A stretch of 64,000 nt of DNA from Pseudomonadota bacterium. GTDB lineage: Bacteria > Pseudomonadota > Alphaproteobacteria > Micavibrionales > CSBR16-224. The stretch is taken from positions 2,318,735 through 2,382,734 of the forward strand of contig CP053449.1 of the NCBI GenBank assembly GCA_013285465.1, written 5' to 3'. A program made the position numbers and the translations under genes. This document shows positions 1-8,254 of this stretch, in pieces. The stretch's first letter is position 1. Each line of letters begins with the position of its first letter. Below the pieces are notes generated by a model. It saw nothing but the letters and a program-made list of their open reading frames with translations, was not told the DNA's origin and did not search any database.

Positions 1-283
1 TCACCATGTCGTTATGACGGCGCGTGCCGATATTCTCGACCCATTCAAGCTCCGCACTGCCTTGAAAATTCTGATATTCCGCCGTCGTATAACCCAGTTT
101 TGTGCGTATTGTCGACGCACCGGAATCTTTGACAAAGGCATCATCATCCACATGTTCGTAACGGTAGCGGATATCCCCGTATAATTTTCCGTCTTTCAGA
201 ATCTCTGCGGGAGATGCCTGAGCTGATAACGGGAAAGTCAAACCGGCCAGTACCATTGCAATGGTTGTTATATTTTTTTTCAC
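1..283 (-). CDS. Outer-membrane beta-barrel (porin-like) protein, N-terminal part only
   Basis: This is the first 94 codons of a gene that runs off the left edge of the window. It starts at GTG 281-283, with a GGAGGG Shine-Dalgarno 8 bases upstream. The product begins with a Lys-Lys pair and a hydrophobic signal peptide ending around PLSAQA. After that come short alternating polar/hydrophobic stretches such as LYGDIRYRYEHVDDD and GSAELEWVENIG, as in the first strands of alginate-export or porin-type barrels. An in-frame ATG ten codons in lies inside the signal peptide, so GTG is preferred. Substrate and exact family cannot be judged from this fragment. The gene is divergent from nrdD, so the two share the FNR-box region. 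Confidence 0.6.
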   Translation of the reverse strand, partial: MKKNITTIAMVLAGLTFPLSAQASPAEILKDGKLYGDIRYRYEHVDDDAFVKDSGASTIRTKLGYTTAEYQNFQGSAELEWVENIGTRRHNDMV

Positions 284-357
284 AGTGCAGTCCCTCCATG
301 TTTTCTGCGTCATAACAGAAGTTTCAGCACATCCTGCCCTTTCAGACGATTCTGTCC

Positions 358-371
358 TTGACCTTGATCAA
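358..371 (+). promoter_or_regulatory. FNR/FixK/Dnr-type operator in front of nrdD
   Basis: The sequence reads TTGAC-CTTG-ATCAA, a near-perfect dyad for the CRP/FNR family (consensus TTGAT-N4-ATCAA). A possible -10 (TATAGG, 392-397) puts transcription start near 404. The box centre would then be at about -40, the usual place for class II activation. This fits an anaerobic ribonucleotide reductase gene. The start site is inferred. Confidence 0.75.
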
Positions 372-483
372 GCCCGCAACACGCTATCTTGTATAGGCTG
401 GATGCAGAAGACACCATATCTGGTAGATCATTCATAACACTCATAAAAACAACACAAAGATTCGACGTATAGGAGAAACAGCC

Positions 484-2496
484 ATGACAAAAAACACGTC
501 CCGCAAAACGGACCACATCAATCTCCCCCTCTCTGAAAAACACCCCGCCCATCCGGAGACGGATCATATCGTCAAACTGACCGGCGGCGCGGAAATAGAC
601 TGTTCCGAAGCGGTGAGCGAATATATCTCCGGCAGTGACTGGCGTATCAAAGCCAATGCCAATACCGGATATTCCAATGCCGGTATGATTAATAACGTGG
701 CGGGAAAAGTGATTGCCAATTTCTGGCTGGATGAAATTTACGCCCCCGAAGAGGGGGAAGCTCACAGAAGCGGCGCCCTGCATATCCATGATCTTGACTG
801 TCTGACGGGTTACTGCGCGGGCTGGAGCCTCCGCGCCTTGCTGAATGAAGGCTTTAACGGCGTACAGGGTCGTGTCTCTTCCCGCCCGCCGCGCCATTTC
901 CGTGAAGCATTGGGACAAATGAGCAATTTCCTCGGTATTTTGCAATCCGAATGGGCCGGTGCGCAGGCTTTCAGTTCATTCGATACCTATCTTGCCCCTT
1001 ATGTTTTTTATGATTCACTCGACTTTAAAGACGTCAAAAAAGCAATCCGGCAATTTGTTTACAATCTGAATGTTCCGGCACGCTGGGGGCAATCTCCCTT
1101 CACCAATATTACGCTTGATATTACCGTTCCCGAAGATTTGCAGGATCAATATCCGACTTATTGTGACGAGCATTTGTTCAAAGACATCGAAAATGAGGAA
1201 TTACTGGATCGTTTGCGCAAAAGAGATATGGGCATACGCGATCTGGAAGATGCGCGCTTTTCCCATTTCAAGCCGGAAATGGACATGATTAATATCGCCT
1301 ATTATGAAGTGATGACGGAAGGCGATGCGGGCGGACAGCCTTTTACCTTCCCGATCCCGACCGTGAATATCACCGAGGATTTTGACTGGGATAGTAAAGT
1401 CGCGCAGGCTATTTTTGAAAATACCGCAAAAGTCGGCTCTTCCTATTTTCAAAACTTTGTCGGCAGTCAATGGATGACAAATGAAAAAGGAGAGCGTGTC
1501 CGCAATCCCGAAGCCTATTCCCCCGGTGCCGTGCGCTCCATGTGCTGCCGCCTGCAGCTTGATCTGCGCGAATTGTTAAAACGCGGCAACGGCTTGTTCG
1601 GCTCGGCGGAAATGACGGGGTCTTTAGGTGTTGTTACCTTAAATATGGCACGGCTCGGCTATATTTATAAAGGCGACAAAGCCGCCCTTTATCGGGAAAT
1701 TGACCGGCTGATGGATATCGCCAAATCAACGCTGGAGAAAAAACGCATCTTTGTCCATAAAATGTATAATCGCGGTTTTTACCCCTATACCGCACGCTAT
1801 CTGCCGTTTCTGCGTAATCATTTCAGCACGATCGGTGTCAACGGCATGAATGAAATGCTGCGTAATTTCACAAATGACAGTGTTGATTTAACCGATGAAG
1901 AGGGCATCACATTCGCGCTGGAAATACTGGACCATATGCGCAAAAAGATTATCACCTATCAGGAGGATACCGGCAATCTGTATAATCTGGAGGCCACGCC
2001 TGCCGAAGGCACCACATACCGCTTTGCCAAAGAAGATAAAAAACGCTTTCCCGATATTTTACAGGCCGGATTTGATGACAATATTTATTACACCAATTCA
2101 TCACAAATTCCGGTCGGCCATACCGATGATCCTTTCGAAGCGCTGGAACTGCAAAACAAACTTCAATGTAAATATACCGGCGGAACCGTGCTGCATCTTT
2201 ATATGGGGGAAAAACTTTCCTCCGGAGAAGCATGCCGCCGCTTCGTGAAAAAGGTTATCGAGAATTATCAACTGCCTTACATTACGATTACACCGGTCTT
2301 TTCGACCTGTGAAACCCACGGCTATTTAAATGGCGAGCAACCGGAATGCCCGCATTGCGGGACGGAAACCAGCGTCTGGACACGTGTGATGGGTTATTTC
2401 CGCCCTGTTGAAAGTTTCAATACGGGTAAAAAAGGCGAACACCGTGAACGACTCCATTTCGAAGAAAACCGGATTGAATCAAAAAATCTGCTTTAA
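484..2496 (+). CDS. nrdD: Anaerobic (class III) ribonucleoside-triphosphate reductase NrdD, short form
   Basis: NrdD is the oxygen-sensitive glycyl-radical enzyme that makes deoxyribonucleotides without oxygen. The 670-residue product has the SMCCRLQ active-site strand (Cys354/355) and a C-terminal zinc site of the C-x2-H...C-x2-C kind (CETHG from Cys609, CPHC from Cys622). The radical loop RVMGY places the glycine at about 637. The start is set by AGGAG about ten bases before ATG 484. The protein enters the catalytic barrel almost directly, with no recognisable ATP-cone of about 90 residues at the N-terminus. It therefore resembles the short NrdD forms rather than the E. coli enzyme. nrdG follows 25 bases later, and an FNR box lies upstream. 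Confidence 0.96.
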   Translation: MTKNTSRKTDHINLPLSEKHPAHPETDHIVKLTGGAEIDCSEAVSEYISGSDWRIKANANTGYSNAGMINNVAGKVIANFWLDEIYAPEEGEAHRSGALHIHDLDCLTGYCAGWSLRALLNEGFNGVQGRVSSRPPRHFREALGQMSNFLGILQSEWAGAQAFSSFDTYLAPYVFYDSLDFKDVKKAIRQFVYNLNVPARWGQSPFTNITLDITVPEDLQDQYPTYCDEHLFKDIENEELLDRLRKRDMGIRDLEDARFSHFKPEMDMINIAYYEVMTEGDAGGQPFTFPIPTVNITEDFDWDSKVAQAIFENTAKVGSSYFQNFVGSQWMTNEKGERVRNPEAYSPGAVRSMCCRLQLDLRELLKRGNGLFGSAEMTGSLGVVTLNMARLGYIYKGDKAALYREIDRLMDIAKSTLEKKRIFVHKMYNRGFYPYTARYLPFLRNHFSTIGVNGMNEMLRNFTNDSVDLTDEEGITFALEILDHMRKKIITYQEDTGNLYNLEATPAEGTTYRFAKEDKKRFPDILQAGFDDNIYYTNSSQIPVGHTDDPFEALELQNKLQCKYTGGTVLHLYMGEKLSSGEACRRFVKKVIENYQLPYITITPVFSTCETHGYLNGEQPECPHCGTETSVWTRVMGYFRPVESFNTGKKGEHRERLHFEENRIESKNLL

Positions 2497-2521
2497 AAAA
2501 ACCGCCATAAGGGAAAAACAC

Positions 2522-3259
2522 ATGTCCGGCAAAGTGACGGCCAAAGAAGACATACTGCCGATTTACGGCACCACGCCTTTCACTTTGCTGGACTTTCCCG
2601 ACCGTACAGCCTGTATCATCTGGTTTTCAGGCTGCAATATGCGTTGCGGCTACTGCCATAACCCGGAGATTGTCAAAGGCAGAGGCCAATATGATATCGG
2701 TAAAGTCCTGTCTTTTCTTGAACGGCGCAAATATGTGCTGGACGGTGTTGTGCTGTCAGGCGGCGAAGCATCTTCTTATCCGGGGCTTCCGGCATTTATC
2801 AGAAAAATAAAATCCATGGGCTATGCCGTCAAGTTGGATACGAACGGCATACGCCCCGATCTTTTAGAGGTTTTTCTGAAAGACGGTTTACTGGACTATG
2901 TCGCACTGGATTACAAAGCCCCGGTCGACAAATTCAAAGCGGTGACGGGCGTAAAGAAATTCGGTTTCTTTTCGGACACGCTGGATATGCTCTGCCGGCA
3001 GAAAAATATTCCGTTTGAAGTCCGCACAACGGTTCACACATCGCTGCTGGACGAGGAGGATATTATAACCATCATGCGGGATTTGGAATTGCGCGGATAT
3101 AAAGGCGACTACTATGTTCAGAATTTCTGCGCCGATAATAACCGCCCGACTTTAGGGAATATTCCGCCGCAAAAACGCCTGCTGAATATCAACGCCCTGC
3201 CCCGTCCCGCAGATTACCGGCTTCATTTCCGCAACTTCGCAGCCGTTTCCGCGGCTTGA
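2522..3259 (+). CDS. nrdG: Anaerobic ribonucleotide reductase activase NrdG (radical SAM)
   Basis: NrdG uses a 4Fe-4S cluster and S-adenosylmethionine to place the glycyl radical on NrdD. The 245-residue protein has the radical-SAM motif C-x3-C-x2-C at Cys38, Cys42 and Cys45 (FSGCNMRCGYC). The GGE-type motif follows (VLSGGEASSYP). The open frame extends upstream into nrdD, but ATG 2522 after AAGGGA, 25 bases past the nrdD stop, is the natural start. Together they form a two-gene operon. The stop codon overlaps the next FNR-type box (3256-3269). Confidence 0.94.
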   Translation: MSGKVTAKEDILPIYGTTPFTLLDFPDRTACIIWFSGCNMRCGYCHNPEIVKGRGQYDIGKVLSFLERRKYVLDGVVLSGGEASSYPGLPAFIRKIKSMGYAVKLDTNGIRPDLLEVFLKDGLLDYVALDYKAPVDKFKAVTGVKKFGFFSDTLDMLCRQKNIPFEVRTTVHTSLLDEEDIITIMRDLELRGYKGDYYVQNFCADNNRPTLGNIPPQKRLLNINALPRPADYRLHFRNFAAVSAA

Positions 3260-3269
3260 TTTAAGTCAA
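3256..3269 (+). promoter_or_regulatory. FNR/FixK/Dnr-type operator in front of the hydroxylase gene
   Basis: The sequence is TTGAT-TTAA-GTCAA, a dyad with one left half-site of FNR type and one right half-site of FixK/Dnr type, overlapping the nrdG stop codon. A weak -10 (CATATC, 3287-3292) would put the start near 3303, so the box centre sits near -40. It probably makes the downstream gene a separate unit of the same regulon. Confidence 0.7.
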
Positions 3270-3335
3270 AGCTTTACCGCAGCAAACATATCAGGATGAA
3301 AACAACAATTCTTGATAACAGCGGGATACAGCACC

Positions 3336-4166
3336 ATGTATGAAACAGTTTTGCGGTTTGCAGACCAGCTTTCCGCCCTAACGATTACCATTATTATTTT
3401 TGTGATTGCAGCGCTGCTGTTTGAAAAATTACGGCCTGCCGATAAAAACATACCGTTTTTTCACCGCGAGACAAAATTTGAAATTATGACAGCCTATATG
3501 ATGGTCATGATTTTCTGGCCGCTGGGAAAATTTGCCTTTGATTTTCTGTTGCTTGAAACTCTCACGCATAACTTCATCCATGATACAGGGCTTGCTGTTA
3601 TCGGCACATGGCCGGCATGGCTGCGTTTTGTCACCTGTCTTGTCGCGCTTGATTTGCTGATCTATGCCCATCACCGTTTTGCCCATGTGTTTTTATGGCC
3701 GTTTCATGCCGTACATCACGATGCAAAAAAAGTGAACTGGTCAACCTCATGGCGTTTTCATCCTGCCGAAATCCTGCTGATGATTTTTGATATGGCTATT
3801 CTGCTCTGGATCGGCTTTCCGGCAGACAGCATTCTATATGCCGCCTTCGTCGTTAATATTGCGTCGAATTTCAACCATTTCAACACAGATCTAAAATGGA
3901 AAGGCGTGATGAAATATATTCTCGTCAGCCCGCATTTCCATCGCTGGCATCATGCATTGGATCAAAAAGCCACTGACAGCAATATGTGCTTTGTTTTCCC
4001 TTTTATTGATCTGATTTTCGGCACCTATTACTGCCCCGATGAAAAACCGGAAGAATTCGGCATTTTCCACAAAGAGATGCCCGATTTCTTTTTTTCAAAA
4101 TGGCTGTATGCGTTCAAATGGGAAGGGGAGCAAATCCGGCAGCTGTTTTCCCGTCATAAAAAATAG
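3336..4166 (+). CDS. Membrane fatty-acid hydroxylase / sterol desaturase family protein
   Basis: The family is di-iron membrane oxygenases that hydroxylate or desaturate lipids. The 276-residue protein has several membrane segments and the expected histidine clusters: AHHRFAH (His112-117), FHAVHH (His124-128), NHFN, and SPHFHRWHH near residue 205. ATG 3336 is chosen, with GGGA about ten bases before it. An upstream in-frame TTG at 3312 would add eight residues and also lies after the inferred transcription start. The gene sits between nrdDG and norB, both anaerobic genes, and has its own FNR-type box. That is odd for an enzyme class that consumes oxygen. The substrate is unknown. Confidence 0.85.
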   Translation: MYETVLRFADQLSALTITIIIFVIAALLFEKLRPADKNIPFFHRETKFEIMTAYMMVMIFWPLGKFAFDFLLLETLTHNFIHDTGLAVIGTWPAWLRFVTCLVALDLLIYAHHRFAHVFLWPFHAVHHDAKKVNWSTSWRFHPAEILLMIFDMAILLWIGFPADSILYAAFVVNIASNFNHFNTDLKWKGVMKYILVSPHFHRWHHALDQKATDSNMCFVFPFIDLIFGTYYCPDEKPEEFGIFHKEMPDFFFSKWLYAFKWEGEQIRQLFSRHKK

Positions 4167-4177
4167 CATCACCGTTT

Positions 4178-4191
4178 TTGACCTGGGTCAA
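4178..4191 (+). promoter_or_regulatory. FNR/FixK/Dnr-type operator in front of norB
   Basis: TTGAC-CTGG-GTCAA is a perfect 5-4-5 palindrome of the FixK/Dnr kind. A possible -10 (TATGCT, 4209-4214) places the start near 4221-4225 and the box centre near -40. NO-responsive Dnr/NnrR regulators use such sites at nor genes. Which regulator binds cannot be told from the site. Confidence 0.78.
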
Positions 4192-4265
4192 TCCCCTGCC
4201 CCGCCGCATATGCTCTGATGGCTTTTATATTTTTTAAAAGTCATTTCATATCGGGGGATAAGGCC

Positions 4266-4448
4266 ATGAATACGCCGCAAGGAACCGCTGTAAAAACATA
4301 TATCGTACAACAAAAACCGCGCCGCCCAAAAACGCCCCTCATACCGTTTCGGCGAAAATTGTGCCTGAACTACGGACACAAAATACGTAACGAAATACCG
4401 GAGCTTTCGGAAAAAGAGCTTTACTGCTGTCAGGTCGCGACAGACTGA
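4266..4448 (+). CDS. Small basic protein in the norB leader (uncertain)
   Basis: This short frame encodes 60 residues from ATG 4266, preceded by ATAAGG at good spacing. It lies inside the long leader between the inferred norB promoter and norB. The product is basic in the middle (QQKPRRPKTP) and has a CC pair near the end. There is no signal peptide or known domain. It would be co-transcribed with norB. I do not recognise it, and it may be only a chance frame. Confidence 0.35.
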   Translation: MNTPQGTAVKTYIVQQKPRRPKTPLIPFRRKLCLNYGHKIRNEIPELSEKELYCCQVATD

Positions 4449-4504
4449 GCCTGTCCGGCCATCAAGACTGCACGCAGGGTAAGGCAGGAATAAGGAGCCA
4501 TAAC

Positions 4505-6871
4505 ATGACGGATTCCGGCCATAAAGAACCCGGACGCCTTACGCTTACCGGTATTCTTCTCAACCGGAATTACTGGATGTTACACTTCCTGTTTGTGACG
4601 GTTGTCAGCATTGCCGGCCTGATTTATATCGGCCGCACCACATATACGGCTGCGCCGCCTCTGGAAAGTTTTGCTTCAGTTCGCGGCGACACGGTCATTA
4701 CAAAAGACGCCATCAACAACGGACAAAATATCTTCTTGCGCCGCGGCCTGATGACCTATGGTTCATTCTGGGGTGACGGTGCTGAAAGAGGGCCGGATTT
4801 TACGGCCGATGCCCTGCATTTGAAAACACGAGCCATGCGTGAATTCTATGCGCGGGAAACGGCAAATGATCCGGCCTATCCTTACAGAATTGACGCCGTC
4901 GCGCAGCGCGTAAAAAAAGAACTGCACCGGAACGGCTGGGATAAACAGAATGACCGCATCATCATCAATGATGCGCAAATTTATGCTTTTACCGCCTTAA
5001 AAGAACATTACAACCGCGTTTTCCGGGATCCCGCTTATCCGTCTTATATCCGTCTGGGACATCATCTGCCGGATGAAGACATCGCGGATTTATCCTCCTT
5101 TCTTTTCTGGGGAGCATGGGTCACAGCCGCCAACCGTCCCGGTGAGTTATACAGCTACACACATAACTGGCCTTATGACCCTGATGCGGGAAATCTGCCG
5201 ACAACAGATACCTATTTCTGGAGTGCGGCATCCATTCTGGTGCTGTTTCTTGGTATCATGCTTGTGCTTTACGCTTATGGACAAATGAAGGTCATATTCC
5301 CCGAACCTTTCGGCATAAAGGATGATACGGAAAAACTTCTGACCACAACGGCACTGGAAGAAAAGCATATTCTGCCGACACAAAGATCCACCTATAAATT
5401 TTTTGTGCTGGCCATGATTTTATTCGGCCTGCAGATTACGGCCGGTATTGTTTGCGCGCTGGATTTTGTCCGGCCTTACGGAATTTTTCTGGGCGATATT
5501 CTGCCCTTCTCCGTCGCGCGCAGCTATCATACATTACTGCAGATTTTCTGGTTTTTCATGTGCTGGGTCGGCTATACGATTTTCTTTCTTCCCGGCCTTG
5601 CCGGTATCCCGAAAAAACAGCGCCTGCTGATTGATGTCATGTTTTCCATGTGTGTTTTTGTCGCTTGCGGCGCGCTTGTCGGCATCTATCTGGGGCAGAC
5701 AGGGCGTATCACCGGAGACACGGCTTACTGGCTCGGCAGTCAGGGCTGGGAATATATGGAACTTGGGCGTCTGTTCCAGATCATTCTGCTGGCAGCCTTT
5801 ATGCTGTGGATTTTCATTATCTATCGTGCTGTCAAACCTTGGCTGACCGCTAAAAATCTATGGTCGGTACCGGCATGGCTGTTATACGGCAGCGGCATCA
5901 TGGTCTTCTTTCTGTTCTTTGGTCTCTTTATCCTCCCGGAAACAAATTTTGCCATCGCCGATTTCTGGCGCTGGATGGTTGTGCATATGTGGGTCGAAGT
6001 CACCTTCGAAGTTTTCACCACCGTGATCGTGGCCTATATGATGGTGCAGATGAAATTTATTCCGCGCATCATGGCTGAAAGAGTGATTTTTCTTGCCGTG
6101 ATGATGTTTCTTTTTACCGCGACAATCGGTGTTGCGCATAATTTTTACTGGATTGCGAAACCGACAGGTGTGATCGCCTTGGGAAGTGTGTTTTCAACAT
6201 TGCAGGTACTGCCTCTGCTGCTTTTAACCATTGATGCCTGGCAGTTACGGCGAAAAGGTCAGCACGCCGCATATCTCAAATCGGAAGGCCGGCAAAATAC
6301 CGCCATGGAAGAAGTCTGGCTGTTTATTCTGGCCGTTAATTTCTGGAATATTTTCGGGGCAGGCGTTCTGGGTTCGCTGATTAATCTGCCTATTATCAAT
6401 TATTTCGAACATGCGACCTATCTGACCAATAACCATGCCCATGGTGCTATGTTCGGTGTCAAAGGCAATATCGCCATCGGCGGGATGCTGTTCTGCTGTC
6501 AGCACCTTTTACCTGCCGCGCGTTGGAACGGAAAACTGGTACGTGTGATTTTCTGGTCGTTGAATACCGGTATTGCCTTGATGATGTTTTTAAATCTTTT
6601 TCCTGCCGGTCTTTATCAGCTCTTCGCCGTCTTTGAACACGGCTTCTGGTATGCCCGTTCTGCAGAAATTGTGGAAGGCCCGGTTTTCAAAACACTTGTC
6701 ACATTCAGAACTTTGGGCGGTATCGTCTTCGTCTGCGGCGGCGTCATTCCTTTAATATGGTTTATCCTGTCAAGACGGCGGGATCTCTTGCCGGAAAGTG
6801 ATGACACGGCATATCGCGACCAAGGCAGTGCGCAAAAGAATTGGGCACAGGATAAGCTGTTTCAGGATTAG
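4505..6871 (+). CDS. norB: Quinol-dependent nitric oxide reductase (qNOR, NorB/NorZ type)
   Basis: The enzyme reduces NO to N2O at the cytoplasmic membrane using quinol electrons. The 788-residue length fits the one-subunit qNOR type, in which a NorC-like periplasmic extension is fused to the haem-copper-oxidase-like core. The first membrane helix at residues 15-37 is followed by a large periplasmic part. The core has many helices, including HMWVEVTFEVFTT and the late NNHAHGAMFGVKGN segment. No separate norC is next to it, which supports the quinol type. ATG 4505 follows AAGGAG. The FNR/Dnr-type box upstream suggests induction by low oxygen or NO. It may serve denitrification or NO detoxification; no other denitrification gene is in view. 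Confidence 0.93.
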   Translation: MTDSGHKEPGRLTLTGILLNRNYWMLHFLFVTVVSIAGLIYIGRTTYTAAPPLESFASVRGDTVITKDAINNGQNIFLRRGLMTYGSFWGDGAERGPDFTADALHLKTRAMREFYARETANDPAYPYRIDAVAQRVKKELHRNGWDKQNDRIIINDAQIYAFTALKEHYNRVFRDPAYPSYIRLGHHLPDEDIADLSSFLFWGAWVTAANRPGELYSYTHNWPYDPDAGNLPTTDTYFWSAASILVLFLGIMLVLYAYGQMKVIFPEPFGIKDDTEKLLTTTALEEKHILPTQRSTYKFFVLAMILFGLQITAGIVCALDFVRPYGIFLGDILPFSVARSYHTLLQIFWFFMCWVGYTIFFLPGLAGIPKKQRLLIDVMFSMCVFVACGALVGIYLGQTGRITGDTAYWLGSQGWEYMELGRLFQIILLAAFMLWIFIIYRAVKPWLTAKNLWSVPAWLLYGSGIMVFFLFFGLFILPETNFAIADFWRWMVVHMWVEVTFEVFTTVIVAYMMVQMKFIPRIMAERVIFLAVMMFLFTATIGVAHNFYWIAKPTGVIALGSVFSTLQVLPLLLLTIDAWQLRRKGQHAAYLKSEGRQNTAMEEVWLFILAVNFWNIFGAGVLGSLINLPIINYFEHATYLTNNHAHGAMFGVKGNIAIGGMLFCCQHLLPAARWNGKLVRVIFWSLNTGIALMMFLNLFPAGLYQLFAVFEHGFWYARSAEIVEGPVFKTLVTFRTLGGIVFVCGGVIPLIWFILSRRRDLLPESDDTAYRDQGSAQKNWAQDKLFQD

Positions 6872-6999
6872 ACCGCAGGCCGACGTATTCTCAACTATGA
6901 CGGCCACAAACCGTATTTTGCCCGCAGCCCCCACCGTATTCTCCTTTGACACGTTCAAAACGAGCCTGAAAAAATCGCAGATAAGTATGGAGTGTCAGA

Positions 7000-7809
7000 C
7001 TAATTCTGAAATTTGTTCGGTTTAATACCTGCGGGGGATTTTCTTCTATTGATGCTTCTGGGAATTTTTATGAAGGGATGTTTCGCATTTCCCCCGTTAG
7101 CCTGTAACCATTCATATGCCGAAAGTATTTCACGGGGATTATCGTGAAAGGCTGAGAAGGGGCTCTCACTTCCCGCGTATTTATCGTCTATGACATATGC
7201 AACCGTTTGCGCATAAAAGTCAAATATCCGGGATAATTTCCCCATAGATCCGACACCAAGTGACTTGATCACAACATGCTCGCCCACTCTTCCATAAGTG
7301 CCGTGATCCGTTAATGGGGTAATCCGCTTCTGCTTCAAAATGTCGATACATTCCGCCAGATGCCGCTCCTCGGCAATATCCATAGGCGTATGTCCGCTCA
7401 CGTCTTTCTTTTCAATGTCGGCACCGTGGTTTTTTAGGGTCATCAAGCACACCGCATGCGCTCCCAGACACGCCCAATGCGCGGCAGTCTTTCCATTTAT
7501 ATCGCAGGCATCAATATTGGCGTTAAAGTTGATAAGAGTTTGCACGCAGTCTGCATGGCCTGCTGCGGCGGCATAATGAAGCGGGGTGTGATGTGACTTT
7601 AAAGTCACCTGGTTTACACTCATGCCTTCACCAACGAAGTATTCTATGATTGCGCATTGTCCCTCTTTAGCTGCCCAATGCAAAGCCGATGCCCCATAGC
7701 TATCGGTATAGCGCAAAAGATAGGGATTTTGCTTAATTGTCTCGGAGATCAGATTAATATCCCCCTCCAAAATACCCAGCTTTAAAATATCTAATGGTGT
7801 TGTATGCAT
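7000..7809 (-). CDS. Ankyrin-repeat protein
   Basis: The 269-residue protein carries about four ankyrin repeats between residues 35 and 170. Typical repeat cores are GASALHWAAKEG, TPLHYAAAAGH, KTAAHWACLGAH and TPMDIAEERHL. No signal peptide or membrane segment is visible, so it is probably cytoplasmic and acts by protein binding. The C-terminal 90 residues are not ankyrin and end in a basic tail. No clear Shine-Dalgarno precedes ATG 7809. An AT-rich stretch at 7840-7865 could be its promoter. It is convergent with norB and unrelated to its neighbours by function. The partner is unknown. Confidence 0.8.
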   Translation of the reverse strand: MHTTPLDILKLGILEGDINLISETIKQNPYLLRYTDSYGASALHWAAKEGQCAIIEYFVGEGMSVNQVTLKSHHTPLHYAAAAGHADCVQTLINFNANIDACDINGKTAAHWACLGAHAVCLMTLKNHGADIEKKDVSGHTPMDIAEERHLAECIDILKQKRITPLTDHGTYGRVGEHVVIKSLGVGSMGKLSRIFDFYAQTVAYVIDDKYAGSESPFSAFHDNPREILSAYEWLQANGGNAKHPFIKIPRSINRRKSPAGIKPNKFQN

Positions 7810-8254
7810 TTTTGTCGTGTATTTGCTAATCTAATAAACAGTACTTTATTTACATATATAATATAACGCCCGCGCTGTATACATGCAATTGCGCAGACTA
7901 ATCCTGCACCATTGCAGTTACCAAACAAAAAGGAGTGTTTCCTCTATCTCTCTTGTCTGCGATATGCCCAGGCTCTTTTGGTGCAGCGTAGATATCAAAA
8001 AGAAAACGGCCTATTTTGAAAAATAACAGCCTCTTAAAAAGATACTGGCGTAGAGGGAGGAAAAAGAACGCCGGATTTTAAGTGATTGATCTGATTGAAA
8101 CTCCCGTTTCCAATGCCTTCTACTGGTACATCCTATGTACTCGTTTTTGTACCGCAGCGCTAGCGTAGTCAAATTGTTGATTTATGGCGATATGCCTACA
8201 GTCCTTCTGGCTATTTTTTCTTCTCAGAGTGATGAGCGCAATGGAGATGATCTG
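7810..8254. other. Intergenic stretch, no gene seen
   Basis: I found no convincing gene in these 445 bases. The left end is AT-rich and probably holds the promoter of the ankyrin gene. A small dyad (GTACAT, 8126-8131, with ATGTAC, 8135-8140) is the only structure noticed. The cusA stop lies at the right end. Confidence 0.5.
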
